A DNA stretch of 52,972 nt. Origin: Caryophanales bacterium UBA7581. Lineage in GTDB: Bacteria > Bacillota_I > Bacilli_A > RFN20 > CAG-826. The notes beneath the pieces were generated by a model that made no database searches, was not told where the DNA came from, and saw only the letters and a program-made list of their open reading frames with translations. The DNA lies in contig DLKT01000025.1 in the NCBI GenBank assembly GCA_002477825.1, forward strand, positions 1 through 52,972. Reading direction: 5' to 3'. Of the stretch, positions 8,264 to 15,210 are shown in pieces. Within the stretch, counting starts at the first letter, position 1, and each line of letters starts with the position of its first letter. The position numbers were made by a program, and so were the translations under genes.

Positions 8264-9058
8264 ATGCGTTTTACGTTATTTGTTCGTAAAGATGATGCAT
8301 CTATGCAGGTTGAAAAAGAAATTTGTGACTTGCTTTTAAAAAAAGGTGCCTCAAAAGATGTTGAACATCCCGAAATTGTCATTTGTATTGGTGGAGACGG
8401 AACTTTTTTACGCGCAGTTCATAGCTTTTTATCTTTAGAAAAGTTACCTAAGTTTGTTTGTGTGCGTAGTGGTAGTCTTTGCTTCTTTGGAAATTATGAA
8501 AAAAATGAAGTGAATCAACTCGTCGATGACATCTTAAATCAAAAAATTCCTTTTGAGGAATATCCTTTATTACAAGCGACCATTCATCAAAATCAAAAAG
8601 CGCTAGCGACTTTTTATGCCGTGAATGAAATTCGGATAGAAAATCCTTTTAAAACAATGATTTGCGATGTAGATATTGATAACGAAAGATTAGAAGAATT
8701 TCGCGGTAATGGACTTTTAGTGTCTTCTACCTTAGGAAGTTCAGCTTATAATAAATCTTGTGGTGGCGCTTTGATTGATACAAAGCTAAATTTATTAGAA
8801 TTAACGGAAATTGCTCCAATTGAAAGTGTCGCCTATCGTTCCATTAAAGAAAGCATGGTATTAGCGTCTTCAAGAACGATTCGTTTTTATGGCCCATTTA
8901 AAAACCATGAAGTCATCGGTTATGATTATCTTCTTTATGAAACAGAAGAAGCCATTGATGACGTCACGATTTCTTATAGTGATAAGAAAATTCAAATCGT
9001 CAAAAGAGAATTTGTTTCCGCTTTAAAAAAAGCGTTTATAGGTAATGAAGTGAGGTAA
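8264..9058 (+). CDS. nadK: NAD kinase
   Basis: Phosphorylates NAD to NADP. The GGDG ATP-binding motif is in IGGDGTFLRAVH (near residue 43), and the second conserved block RGNGLLVSSTLGSSAYNKS, near residue 148, builds the NAD site. Length (264) is normal for the short Firmicute form. AAGGAGATGATGTC precedes the ATG. The gene overlaps no neighbour and is followed after five bases by the EIIB-like gene, so the two are probably cotranscribed. Confidence 0.93.
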   Translation: MRFTLFVRKDDASMQVEKEICDLLLKKGASKDVEHPEIVICIGGDGTFLRAVHSFLSLEKLPKFVCVRSGSLCFFGNYEKNEVNQLVDDILNQKIPFEEYPLLQATIHQNQKALATFYAVNEIRIENPFKTMICDVDIDNERLEEFRGNGLLVSSTLGSSAYNKSCGGALIDTKLNLLELTEIAPIESVAYRSIKESMVLASSRTIRFYGPFKNHEVIGYDYLLYETEEAIDDVTISYSDKKIQIVKREFVSALKKAFIGNEVR

Positions 9059-9063
9059 AGAAT

Positions 9064-9423
9064 ATGATTTTAACAGCGAATGAGTTTTTTAAAAATTACG
9101 GCGTATGGTTTGCAGTTGCTTTAGTGGTCATTATTGCTGTAGTGATTTTAATTTTAGTTTTACAAAAAGGAAAGAAAAAAATAAAAAAAGGAGAAGAAAT
9201 CTCGGCTTTTCTTGAAGCCTTAGGGGATAAAGAGAACATTCTATCCGTCAAGGGAATTGGCTCAAGACTCTCTTTATCTTTACAAGACTATGATAAAGTG
9301 AATAAAGAAAAACTCGAGCAACTCGGTGTCTCGAGTTTCGTCCAAATGTCTAACAAAATTACATTAGTCATTCAAGATGCTTCTACTTTAGCTAAAGAAA
9401 TTGAAGCAGAGATTCATCAATAA
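9064..9423 (+). CDS. Membrane-anchored, cysteine-less PTS EIIB-like protein
   Basis: The N-terminal half is a single membrane helix (about residues 14-34) followed by a Lys-rich stop-transfer. Residues about 44-119 match the fold pattern of the glucose-family PTS EIIB domain: ALGDKENILSVKGIGSRLSL corresponds to the segment that carries the phosphorylated Cys, then KVNKEKLEQLGVSSFVQMSNKITLVIQ. The active Cys is absent and there is no cysteine anywhere in the 119 residues, so it cannot be phosphorylated in the usual way. It overlaps the convergent 114-residue gene by 7 bases. A regulatory or structural role is inferred; family membership is by my own reading. Confidence 0.65.
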   Translation: MILTANEFFKNYGVWFAVALVVIIAVVILILVLQKGKKKIKKGEEISAFLEALGDKENILSVKGIGSRLSLSLQDYDKVNKEKLEQLGVSSFVQMSNKITLVIQDASTLAKEIEAEIHQ

Positions 9424-9761
9424 GATGAAGGCGTTTGGTAGGTAGGATAAATATCCACGTTTTCCGCATTAACGCTGGCATAATAGGTTGGAATATTTTG
9501 TTCCATATAATAAGGCATAGGTGTTGGTCCTACTGGTGGACTATAAGGCGCGGGCATAGGATTCGCATAATAGGGCGAAGGATAGTTAGGAATACTTGGC
9601 CCCATACTCATCGGTGGTGTACTTTGAAAAGGACCATAACTATAATTTGGTCTAGGAGCAAAAAGACCACCGACTAAAAGGCCACCAACAAAGGGTAAAA
9701 GTGGACCAAATCGCGTATCATTTCCTCGATATGGATAGGATGAATAAGGAAATTGAACCAT
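9417..9761 (-). CDS. Pro/Tyr-rich coat-like protein
   Basis: A 114-residue low-complexity protein rich in Pro, Tyr, Gly and Ser (PYSSYPYRG, PMPAPYSPPVGPTPMPYY) with a short Gly-rich hydrophobic patch (VGGLLVGGLFAP, residues 25-36). It has no signal peptide or Cys. Such composition is typical of spore-coat or other structural surface proteins; this is inference from composition and from the two other coat-like small genes nearby. A strong AAGGAGG precedes the ATG, but it is buried in the terminator hairpin of the upstream maf gene. A CATA-N3-TA motif is found at 9781-9789. Confidence 0.6.
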   Translation of the reverse strand: MVQFPYSSYPYRGNDTRFGPLLPFVGGLLVGGLFAPRPNYSYGPFQSTPPMSMGPSIPNYPSPYYANPMPAPYSPPVGPTPMPYYMEQNIPTYYASVNAENVDIYPTYQTPSSY

Positions 9762-9807
9762 AAAAAAAGCCTCCTTATACTACATTATGTAGTAAGAGGC
9801 TTTTTTG
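9762..9807 (-). terminator. Terminator of maf, overlapping the next ribosome binding site
   Basis: Minus-strand arms AAAAAGCCTC and GAGGCTTTTT plus an inner TACTACA/TGTAGTA stem with TAA loop, followed by seven T. The 3' arm contains the AAGGAGG of the 114-residue gene, whose ATG starts right after the T run. Confidence 0.75.
9781..9789 (-). promoter_or_regulatory. Candidate mother-cell sigma (SigE/SigK-like) -10 motif
   Basis: Minus-strand CATAATGTA fits the B. subtilis SigK -10 consensus CATA-N3-TA, with 19 bases between it and the ATG. It coincides with the loop and inner stem of the terminator, so its meaning is uncertain. No clear -35 was identified. Confidence 0.3.
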
Positions 9808-9813
9808 CTTGGG

Positions 9814-10359
9814 CTAAAAGTCTTTTAAATCCTTTTCTAACATTTCTAAAGGAAGTCCCATGACATTAGTATAACTTCCACTAATATGGTGAACAAGAGG
9901 AAAGTCTTGATCTTGAATGCCATAAGCACCGGCTTTATCTAAACAAGAACCAGTTGCGAGATAATCTTCAATGAGCTTCTCGGATAGATGATTAAAATAT
10001 ACATCAGTTGTGACTTGGCGGTGTACTTCTTTTTGCGGAGAAATTAACGTATAAGCGGTTATCACTTGATGCTTTTTTCCAGATAAAAGATGAAGCATTC
10101 TTCGCGCATCTTCTATATTTTTCGGTTTTCCTAATACTTCGTTTTCATAGATGACAATAGTATCTGAAGCTAAAACGGTATCTTCAGGATAAAGAGAAAA
10201 TATAGCGTACGCTTTTAATTTAGAAATCTCTAAAGGCAAATATTCTTTTTCGGCTACTTTGATATTTTCATTAATTTTAGGAACAATCACCGTAAAGTTA
10301 GAGACTAAACGTTTTAAAAGTTCTTTTCTTCGCGGGGAAGAGCTAGCTAAAATAAACAT
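9814..10359 (-). CDS. maf: Maf-like nucleotide pyrophosphatase
   Basis: Maf/YhdE family house-cleaning enzyme hydrolysing dTTP/UTP or modified nucleotides to monophosphates. Typical motifs are the N-terminal FILASSSPRRKELL (residues 2-15), the conserved ASDTIV (near 65) with catalytic Asp, GKPKN, and DKAGAYGIQ near 142. Length 181 is standard. It begins one base after the RNase J stop, so it is translated from the same transcript. Confidence 0.92.
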   Translation of the reverse strand: MFILASSSPRRKELLKRLVSNFTVIVPKINENIKVAEKEYLPLEISKLKAYAIFSLYPEDTVLASDTIVIYENEVLGKPKNIEDARRMLHLLSGKKHQVITAYTLISPQKEVHRQVTTDVYFNHLSEKLIEDYLATGSCLDKAGAYGIQDQDFPLVHHISGSYTNVMGLPLEMLEKDLKDF

Positions 10360-10360
10360 A

Positions 10361-12037
10361 CTAATTGTTGTAATTCATAATGACAGGAATAATAATGGGG
10401 TTTCTTTGGGTCTTAACGAACAAGTAACGCGCTAAATTGCTACGTACAAGCGCTTTAATTTCACCAAAAGTAACCTTTTTCTGCATTAATTCTTCTAATT
10501 CTTTTTGAATCTTTAAAGTAGCTTTTTGAATTAAATCGGTATTGTGAAGATAAACGAATCCACGGGTATAAATAGAAGGTGGAGTTAATAATTTGTTGTT
10601 TCTAGAATCAAGAGTAATTAAAACGGCTACCATACCATCTTCGCTTAAAATCTTACGGTCACGAATAACAGCAGTGCTTAAACCATTAATATCATTACCA
10701 TCAATATAAACATCATCGGCTTCCACTCGTGGTCCTTCGGTGATTTCATGGTTTCTTAACACTAAGGAATCTCCGTTAGCGAGAATGAAGGTATGATCAG
10801 GCTCCATACCTAAAGAAACGGCTAAATCTGCATGGAGTTTTAACATACGATATTCGCCATGGGCAGGCATAAAATATTTAGGTTTAAATAATTTTAAAGC
10901 AAAACGTAATTCTTGTTTAGCAGGGTGACCAGAAGAGTGTAAAGAATAGAAAACGGAGTTCGTTAAGACATCAGCACCCGCACGCGTTAACATATTAATA
11001 ACTTTATTAATTGAAGCGTCATTTCCAGGAATTGGCGAGGAAGAGAATACAATTGTATCACCAGGAATAATGCGTAAACTACGATGTTCACCACTAGCAA
11101 TTCTTGATAAGGCGGCCATTGGTTCACCTTGAGAACCGGTACATAAAATAACGGTTTCACTTGCGGATATGGTACGGATATTTTCTAAGCTTACTAACGA
11201 AGCATCGGGAATTTTAATATAACCAAAATCACGAGCAGCCGATACGGCATGTTCCATGCTACGTCCAACAATGACGATTTTCTTTTTATATTTAACGCAA
11301 GCTTCTACAATTTGTTGAATACGCGAAATATTACTGGAGAAGGTAGAGATAATTAAACGGCCTTTCGCTTTTAAGAAAACATCATTAATCGAACTAATCA
11401 CGTTTCTTTCACTGGGTGTATAACCTTCAATTTCGGCGTTGGTAGAGTCGCTTAAAAGAAGATCAATACCTTCTTCGCCTAAACGTGCCATTTTACCTAA
11501 ATTAATATCGGGTCCTACTGGAGTTAAGTCGATTTTAAAGTCACCAGTAGTGACAATTCTTCCTTCTTCGGTATCTACACAAATACCAAAAGAATCAGGA
11601 ATGGAGTGGGTTACCCGGAAAAATTGTACCCGGAACGTGTCGATTTGAAAGACATCATCATCACTATATTCTACGATTTTCACATTTTCTTTAATGCGGT
11701 TTTCGGAGAGTTTATTACGGATTAAAGCCGCTGCTAATTTAGGAGCGTAAATGACCGGGATATAAACGTTTTGAATTAAAAAAGGAATACCACCAATATG
11801 GTCTTCGTGACCATGGGTAATAAAAAGAGCTTTAATTTTCGAACGATTGTTTTTTAAATGGGTATAATCAGGTATCACGTAATCGACACCAGGTAAGTCT
11901 TCTTCTGGAAAGCGAACACCAGCATCAATAATAATTAAAGTTTTTTCGTTTTCAATGCAATAAGTATTTTTACCTACTTCGCCTAAGCCTCCAAGAGCAT
12001 AAACCGAAACAGGCATTGTTTTTGTATTAAACGCCAT
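10361..12037 (-). CDS. rnjA: Ribonuclease J (J1-like)
   Basis: Metallo-beta-lactamase/beta-CASP ribonuclease with 5'-3' exonuclease and endonuclease activity in mRNA decay and rRNA maturation. The Zn-binding HGHEDHIGG (near residue 74) is intact, as in active J1 rather than in J2-type paralogs. SHSxGH-type SLHSSGHPAK and MPAHGEYR lie in the beta-CASP part near 370 and 395, and the C-terminal oligomerisation domain is complete. The length of 558 is normal. GGAGAAATG precedes the ATG. It is first in a two-gene transcript with maf. Confidence 0.93.
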   Translation of the reverse strand: MAFNTKTMPVSVYALGGLGEVGKNTYCIENEKTLIIIDAGVRFPEEDLPGVDYVIPDYTHLKNNRSKIKALFITHGHEDHIGGIPFLIQNVYIPVIYAPKLAAALIRNKLSENRIKENVKIVEYSDDDVFQIDTFRVQFFRVTHSIPDSFGICVDTEEGRIVTTGDFKIDLTPVGPDINLGKMARLGEEGIDLLLSDSTNAEIEGYTPSERNVISSINDVFLKAKGRLIISTFSSNISRIQQIVEACVKYKKKIVIVGRSMEHAVSAARDFGYIKIPDASLVSLENIRTISASETVILCTGSQGEPMAALSRIASGEHRSLRIIPGDTIVFSSSPIPGNDASINKVINMLTRAGADVLTNSVFYSLHSSGHPAKQELRFALKLFKPKYFMPAHGEYRMLKLHADLAVSLGMEPDHTFILANGDSLVLRNHEITEGPRVEADDVYIDGNDINGLSTAVIRDRKILSEDGMVAVLITLDSRNNKLLTPPSIYTRGFVYLHNTDLIQKATLKIQKELEELMQKKVTFGEIKALVRSNLARYLFVKTQRNPIIIPVIMNYNN

Positions 12038-12142
12038 AAAGAATCATTTCTCCTTTCTTTCTTGGCTAAACATTATCTAATATAACGAGTCACAGCGCTA
12101 TTATATCGGTTCTTGAAAGCAAAGTAAAGGGGTTATGCTATT

Positions 12143-12172
12143 ATTTTATTCGACAAAATTTTTATTTGACAA
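12143..12172 (-). promoter_or_regulatory. Possible promoter of rnjA-maf
   Basis: Minus-strand TTGTCA (12167-12172), 18-base spacer, TAAAAT (12143-12148), starting inside the T tail of the def terminator. Confidence 0.4.
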
Positions 12173-12195
12173 AAGAAAAGCCACCCTTAGATGGC
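12171..12195 (-). terminator. Terminator of def
   Basis: Minus-strand GCCATC pairs with GGTGGC around a TAAG loop that includes the def stop codon, followed by TTTTCTTTT. Confidence 0.65.
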
Positions 12196-12729
12196 AATCG
12201 AATTATCTTTAATTACAAAGGGATTCTTTTTATCAATATGGTCGTAATAGAGCACGCCAGAAAGATGATCGATTTCATGTTGTAACACAATCGCATCATA
12301 TCCTTTCGCGACGATTTCTACTTCTTTTTGTTCTAAGAAACTATAGGCTTTAACGCGAATTTTATAAGCACGATAAACATAGCCTTTATGGTCATCATCA
12401 ACGCTTAAACAACCTTCGCCGCTTTTTAAATAACAAAGTTTGACGGAAGACGAAATAATTTTAGGATTGACTAAAGCGTATTCGACGGGTTTTCCTTCTT
12501 CGACTTCATAATAAATAACGAGCATTTGTTTTTGCACACCAATTTGTGGAGCCGCTAAGCCAATTCCTGAACGAATATGGTGACGTTCACAATATTCATC
12601 ATCTTGACTCTTTTTAATGTAAGAGAGCATTTCTTTTAAAGTTTTTTGATCCTTTTCATCTAAAGGAAGTTCGACGGGTTTACAACGTTCTCTTAAAGAA
12701 GGTTGTGTGTCTTTTACGATTTTTATCAT
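12187..12729 (-). CDS. def: Peptide deformylase
   Basis: Removes the N-formyl group from new proteins. The three metal/catalytic motifs are present: GIGLAAPQIGV (GxGLAAPQ), EGCLSV and QHEIDHLSG (QHExDHLxG). The second-motif Cys and third-motif His residues bind Fe. At about 180 residues it is the type II Firmicute form with an insertion after motif 1. The ATG at 12729 was chosen because the GTG at 12738 lies inside the GAGGTGG ribosome binding site. Confidence 0.94.
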   Translation of the reverse strand: MIKIVKDTQPSLRERCKPVELPLDEKDQKTLKEMLSYIKKSQDDEYCERHHIRSGIGLAAPQIGVQKQMLVIYYEVEEGKPVEYALVNPKIISSSVKLCYLKSGEGCLSVDDDHKGYVYRAYKIRVKAYSFLEQKEVEIVAKGYDAIVLQHEIDHLSGVLYYDHIDKKNPFVIKDNSIAI

Positions 12730-12766
12730 ACAATCCACCTCAAAAGAATTATACCACTTTTTAACA

Positions 12767-12794
12767 AAAAGAAAAGGAGGGTCTAGTACCCTCC
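12767..12794 (-). terminator. Terminator of the YjcZ-like gene
   Basis: Perfect 7-bp arms GGAGGGT (12776-12782) and ACCCTCC (12788-12794). The minus-strand tail is TTTTCTTTTT. The hairpin contains the end of the coding region. Confidence 0.85.
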
Positions 12795-12968
12795 GTAGTT
12801 GTTATTGTTACCGTTAAAATTACCGCATCCACAGCCAATGATTACTAGAAGAATAAAAATCACTAAGATAATCGCGAATAATCCTCCGTAATTACCTCCG
12901 GCTTGTTGTGGGTAATTATAACCATAATTCGCTCCAGGATAGGCGTAGTTTTGCCCGTAGTAATACAT
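12783..12968 (-). CDS. YjcZ/SscA-like small spore protein
   Basis: A 61-residue protein with a Tyr/Gly/Asn-rich head (MYYYGQNYAYPGANYGYNY), then GGLFAIILVIFILLVIIGCGCG, which matches the pattern of the tiny YjcZ/SscA family of Bacillus spore-associated proteins (Gly-Gly-x-Phe-Ala then an Ile/Leu/Val/Phe helix ending in Gly). The tail is Asn/Gly-rich. It may insert in a forespore or coat membrane. GAGGAGGTG precedes the ATG. A CATACAATA motif lies 21 bases upstream of the start. The family call is from pattern recognition. Confidence 0.65.
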   Translation of the reverse strand: MYYYGQNYAYPGANYGYNYPQQAGGNYGGLFAIILVIFILLVIIGCGCGNFNGNNNNYGGY

Positions 12969-12989
12969 ACAAGCACCTCCTCACTAAAC

Positions 12990-12998
12990 TATTGTATG
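12990..12998 (-). promoter_or_regulatory. Candidate SigE/SigK-like -10 motif
   Basis: Minus-strand CATACAATA, which fits both the SigE -10 (CATACANT) and the SigK -10 (CATA-N3-TA) consensus of B. subtilis, 21 bases before the ATG of the YjcZ-like gene. The -35 is not clear. Confidence 0.45.
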
Positions 12999-13100
12999 AC
13001 GGAAGTTTCTTTTTGCTTATCTTTTAAAAAAATTGCTTGAACTTTGTCCTCATTGCATACTTTTTTTATCGCTCCGCATATGCTAATAATGGTGATGCAT

Positions 13101-13478
13101 ATGAGCAAATTAGATGAATTCAAAGCTTTTGCCCATGAAAGACCCTTTTTACGTGAAAAAGTAAAGCAAGGTGAGATAACTTGGCAAGAGCTTTATGAAC
13201 GCTACGACATTTATGGTCCGGATGATGAAATCTTTAAAGAAAAAGAACCAAAGAAAGAAGAAAAAGAAGAAAGTTCAACGTCAGAAACAAAAGAGAAAAA
13301 AGAAGGACTTGATTCTATTTTAGATGCCATCAGTGGGTTTGACGTTGATAAAATTAGTGATGGATTAAATGGCATGAAAAAAATCTTAAATGTGTTAAGT
13401 GAAGTCACGCGTCCTGAAGAGACGCCACCTCTTTCAAGAAGAAAAATGTCTAAACCATATCAAAGGAATGATGACTAA
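13101..13478 (+). CDS. ylbD: YlbD-like putative coat protein
   Basis: The ORF is open further upstream, but MSKLDEFKAFAHERPFLREKV is the conserved start of the YlbD family (putative spore coat protein), so 13101 was chosen; the ribosome binding site is weak (GGTGATG). The N-terminal helical motif (residues 1-45) is followed by a Lys/Glu-rich linker and a second conserved block around FDVDKISDGLNGMKKIL. Length about 125. It heads the ylbD-ylbE-ylbF group as in Bacillus. Function is unknown apart from the coat association suggested for the family. Confidence 0.75.
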   Translation: MSKLDEFKAFAHERPFLREKVKQGEITWQELYERYDIYGPDDEIFKEKEPKKEEKEESSTSETKEKKEGLDSILDAISGFDVDKISDGLNGMKKILNVLSEVTRPEETPPLSRRKMSKPYQRNDD

Positions 13479-13479
13479 T

Positions 13480-13689
13480 ATGCATAGTTCCGTTATAATA
13501 TCTTTAGATAAAAACCAAGACTATTGGATTTTTATGCGAGAAAAACCTTATTGGCATAGAGAATTATCTCGACATCCTGAACATTTTAAAGAGTTTTTAG
13601 ATGATTATAAATTAATTCGTAGAAAACGAGTGGTGGATCGCTTAGAAGATTTTTCGATGATGATGGCTTTAGCGAGGGAGTTAATGTAG
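13480..13689 (+). CDS. ylbE: YlbE-like protein
   Basis: About 69 residues. The block DYWIFMREKPYWHRELSRHPEHFKEFLDDYK is the YlbE family hallmark (x-Phe-[IM]-Arg-x-x-Pro-x-Trp-[HY]-Arg-x-Leu-Ser-Arg-x-Pro). The start is ambiguous: ATGs at 13468, 13471 and 13480 follow AAAGGA at 13462, and I prefer 13480 by comparison with the family. It begins at the ylbD stop, so translation is coupled. Function unknown. Confidence 0.75.
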   Translation: MHSSVIISLDKNQDYWIFMREKPYWHRELSRHPEHFKEFLDDYKLIRRKRVVDRLEDFSMMMALARELM

Positions 13690-14055
13690 ATGGAAGATGA
13701 ATTAATAGAAAAAACGTACGCTTTAAAAGAAAGTCTCGATCATGATGAAAGACTTCTTTTATTAAAAGAAAAAGAAAGAGAAATGGAAGAAAATGAAGAG
13801 GTCATGCTTCTTTCTTATTATTTCCAACGCGCTCAAGATGAATATAATGACGCTTTACGACACTTTAAAGAAGAAAGCGAAGAAGTAAAAAAGGCCCAAA
13901 AGATCTTGTTTGAGAAGAAAAAAGCCTTAGACGAACATCCACTTGTCCAAGCTTATTTAAAAGCGTACAAAGACGTTCGCGAGGTGTATGAAGAGATTCA
14001 ACAAACTTTGTTTGAACCTTTTCACACCGCTTATCAATGTAAAGAAAAAAAGTAG
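13690..14055 (+). CDS. ylbF: YlbF/RicF-family protein
   Basis: Com_YlbF family, 121 residues, largely alpha-helical coiled coil, with the characteristic LLLLKEKEREMEENEEVMLLSYYFQRAQDEYNDALRHF arrangement near residues 20-60 and a C-terminal region near HPLVQAYLKAYKDVREVY. In B. subtilis RicF works with RicA and RicT and with RNase Y in mRNA maturation and influences sporulation, competence and biofilm. Only one Cys remains near the C-terminus, so an Fe-S site like that described for the Bacillus complex is not evident here. It starts directly after the ylbE stop. Confidence 0.82.
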   Translation: MEDELIEKTYALKESLDHDERLLLLKEKEREMEENEEVMLLSYYFQRAQDEYNDALRHFKEESEEVKKAQKILFEKKKALDEHPLVQAYLKAYKDVREVYEEIQQTLFEPFHTAYQCKEKK

Positions 14056-14076
14056 CAAGGGGAGCTACTTTTTTTC
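14047..14076 (+). terminator. Terminator of ylbDEF
   Basis: AGTAGC (14051-14056, containing the ylbF stop) pairs with GCTACT (14064-14069), then seven T. Confidence 0.85.
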
Positions 14077-14087
14077 ATAGGGAGGAA

Positions 14088-14128
14088 CAGGGCACGTTTT
14101 CGTGCATAGATAGTGTGCCCGTGCCTTT
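14088..14128 (+). other. GC-rich alternative-hairpin leader before rsmD
   Basis: Three mutually exclusive pairings use the same GGGCACG element (14090-14096): with CGTGC at 14101-14105 (TTTT loop), with GTGCCC at 14115-14120, or with GTGCC at 14121-14125, the last being followed by TTTTATTTTT. It could be a terminator or an attenuator-like switch. A possible -10 TATAAT lies at 14149-14154, downstream. Confidence 0.35.
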
Positions 14129-14173
14129 TATTTTTATACAAAAATTATTATAATAAAGTTCGGGTGAACAAAA

Positions 14174-14722
14174 ATGAGAATTGTGGGCGGTAAATATAAA
14201 AGAAGAATCATCGAATTTCCAGAAGAGCATTCAAAAGACTATGAAACGCGTCCGACGAAAGATCGGATTCGGGAAGCAATGTTTAACGCTTTAGGGAATA
14301 CGATGGAAGATGAAGTTGTTTTAGATTTATTTGCGGGTTCTGGTTCTTTAGGTTTAGAAGCGATTTCTCGAGGTGCGACGAAAGCTTATTTTGTCGATGC
14401 TAGAAAAGAAGCTATCCAAGCCATTCGCCACAATATAAGTTTACTCGATATTCATAATGCGGTATTAATGCAAAAAGATTATCAAAAAGCCTTAGAATAT
14501 TTTAAAGAAAATCATATTCAGTTTTCTTTAGTCCTTTTAGATCCACCCTATAAAATGGATGTTTATGTAGAAATTCTTGATTTTTTAGAAAAACATGATT
14601 TATTATTAAAGCCGGCAAGAATTGTTATGGAAAGCGATCATCCGATTTTATTAGATGAAAGTAGGTATAACATACGCCACTACCAATATGGATTTATCCA
14701 TGTACAAATTATTTCGAGGTGA
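14174..14722 (+). CDS. rsmD: 16S rRNA (guanine966-N2)-methyltransferase
   Basis: RsmD (YlbH/YhhF) methylates G966 of 16S rRNA using S-adenosylmethionine. Signatures are the N-terminal MRIVGGKYKRR, TRPTKDRIREAMFNAL, the SAM-binding LDLFAGSGSLGLEA (near 55) and the catalytic LDPPY (near 121). Length 182 is typical. It lies directly before coaD as in many Firmicutes, with the coaD ribosome binding site overlapping its TGA stop. Confidence 0.93.
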   Translation: MRIVGGKYKRRIIEFPEEHSKDYETRPTKDRIREAMFNALGNTMEDEVVLDLFAGSGSLGLEAISRGATKAYFVDARKEAIQAIRHNISLLDIHNAVLMQKDYQKALEYFKENHIQFSLVLLDPPYKMDVYVEILDFLEKHDLLLKPARIVMESDHPILLDESRYNIRHYQYGFIHVQIISR

Positions 14723-14727
14723 GAAAA

Positions 14728-15210
14728 ATGAAAATAGCCGTATATCCAGGAAGTTTTGATCCCATTACCAATGGTCATATTGACGTTATCGAAAGAGCGT
14801 CTAAAATGTTTGATGAAGTTTTAGTGGTTCTAGCCATTAATCCAAATAAAACATCTACTTTTTCTATTGAAGAGCGATTAGAAATGATGAGAGAATCATT
14901 AAAACATATTCAAAATGTGAAAGTAGATTCCACCGATGGACTTACTTTAGTCTACGCCAAAGAGCATGGTGCTTGTACATTAATTCGTGGTTTACGCGCG
15001 GTCACAGATTTTGAATTTGAATTCCAAATTCATGCCGCTAATTCTTTTATTGATGATCAAATTGACACAATCTTTTTAATGTCGAGAAAAGAATTTAACT
15101 TTATTTCTTCTTCCACCATTAAAGAATTATTTTTCCATCATGTCGATATTTCTTCTTTAGTTCCAAAAGTAGTTTTAGAATACTTGAAGAAAAAAGAGAA
15201 TCAAAATTAA
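14728..15210 (+). CDS. coaD: Phosphopantetheine adenylyltransferase
   Basis: Penultimate step of coenzyme A synthesis: 4'-phosphopantetheine plus ATP gives dephospho-CoA. Nucleotidyltransferase motifs are YPGSFDPITNGHIDVIERA (GxFDPxTxGH) near residue 5 and the C-terminal ISSSTIKEL (ISSTxxR-like). It is 160 residues, the standard length. The ATG at 14728 fits GAGGTGAG at 14716-14723; the in-frame GTG at 14719 is inside that site. The last 36 bases overlap the convergent ylbJ. Confidence 0.94.
   Translation: MKIAVYPGSFDPITNGHIDVIERASKMFDEVLVVLAINPNKTSTFSIEERLEMMRESLKHIQNVKVDSTDGLTLVYAKEHGACTLIRGLRAVTDFEFEFQIHAANSFIDDQIDTIFLMSRKEFNFISSSTIKELFFHHVDISSLVPKVVLEYLKKKENQN

Noticed and set aside
9435..9677. 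Plus-strand 80-residue frame with His/Ile/Trp-rich sequence
   Set aside because: It is the antisense shadow of the Pro/Tyr-rich 114-residue gene and has no ribosome binding site.
13077..13085. CATATGCTA before ylbD as a fourth CATA-N3-TA site
   Set aside because: It ends only 15 bases before the chosen ATG, too close to leave a leader with a ribosome binding site, so it was not counted with the other three.
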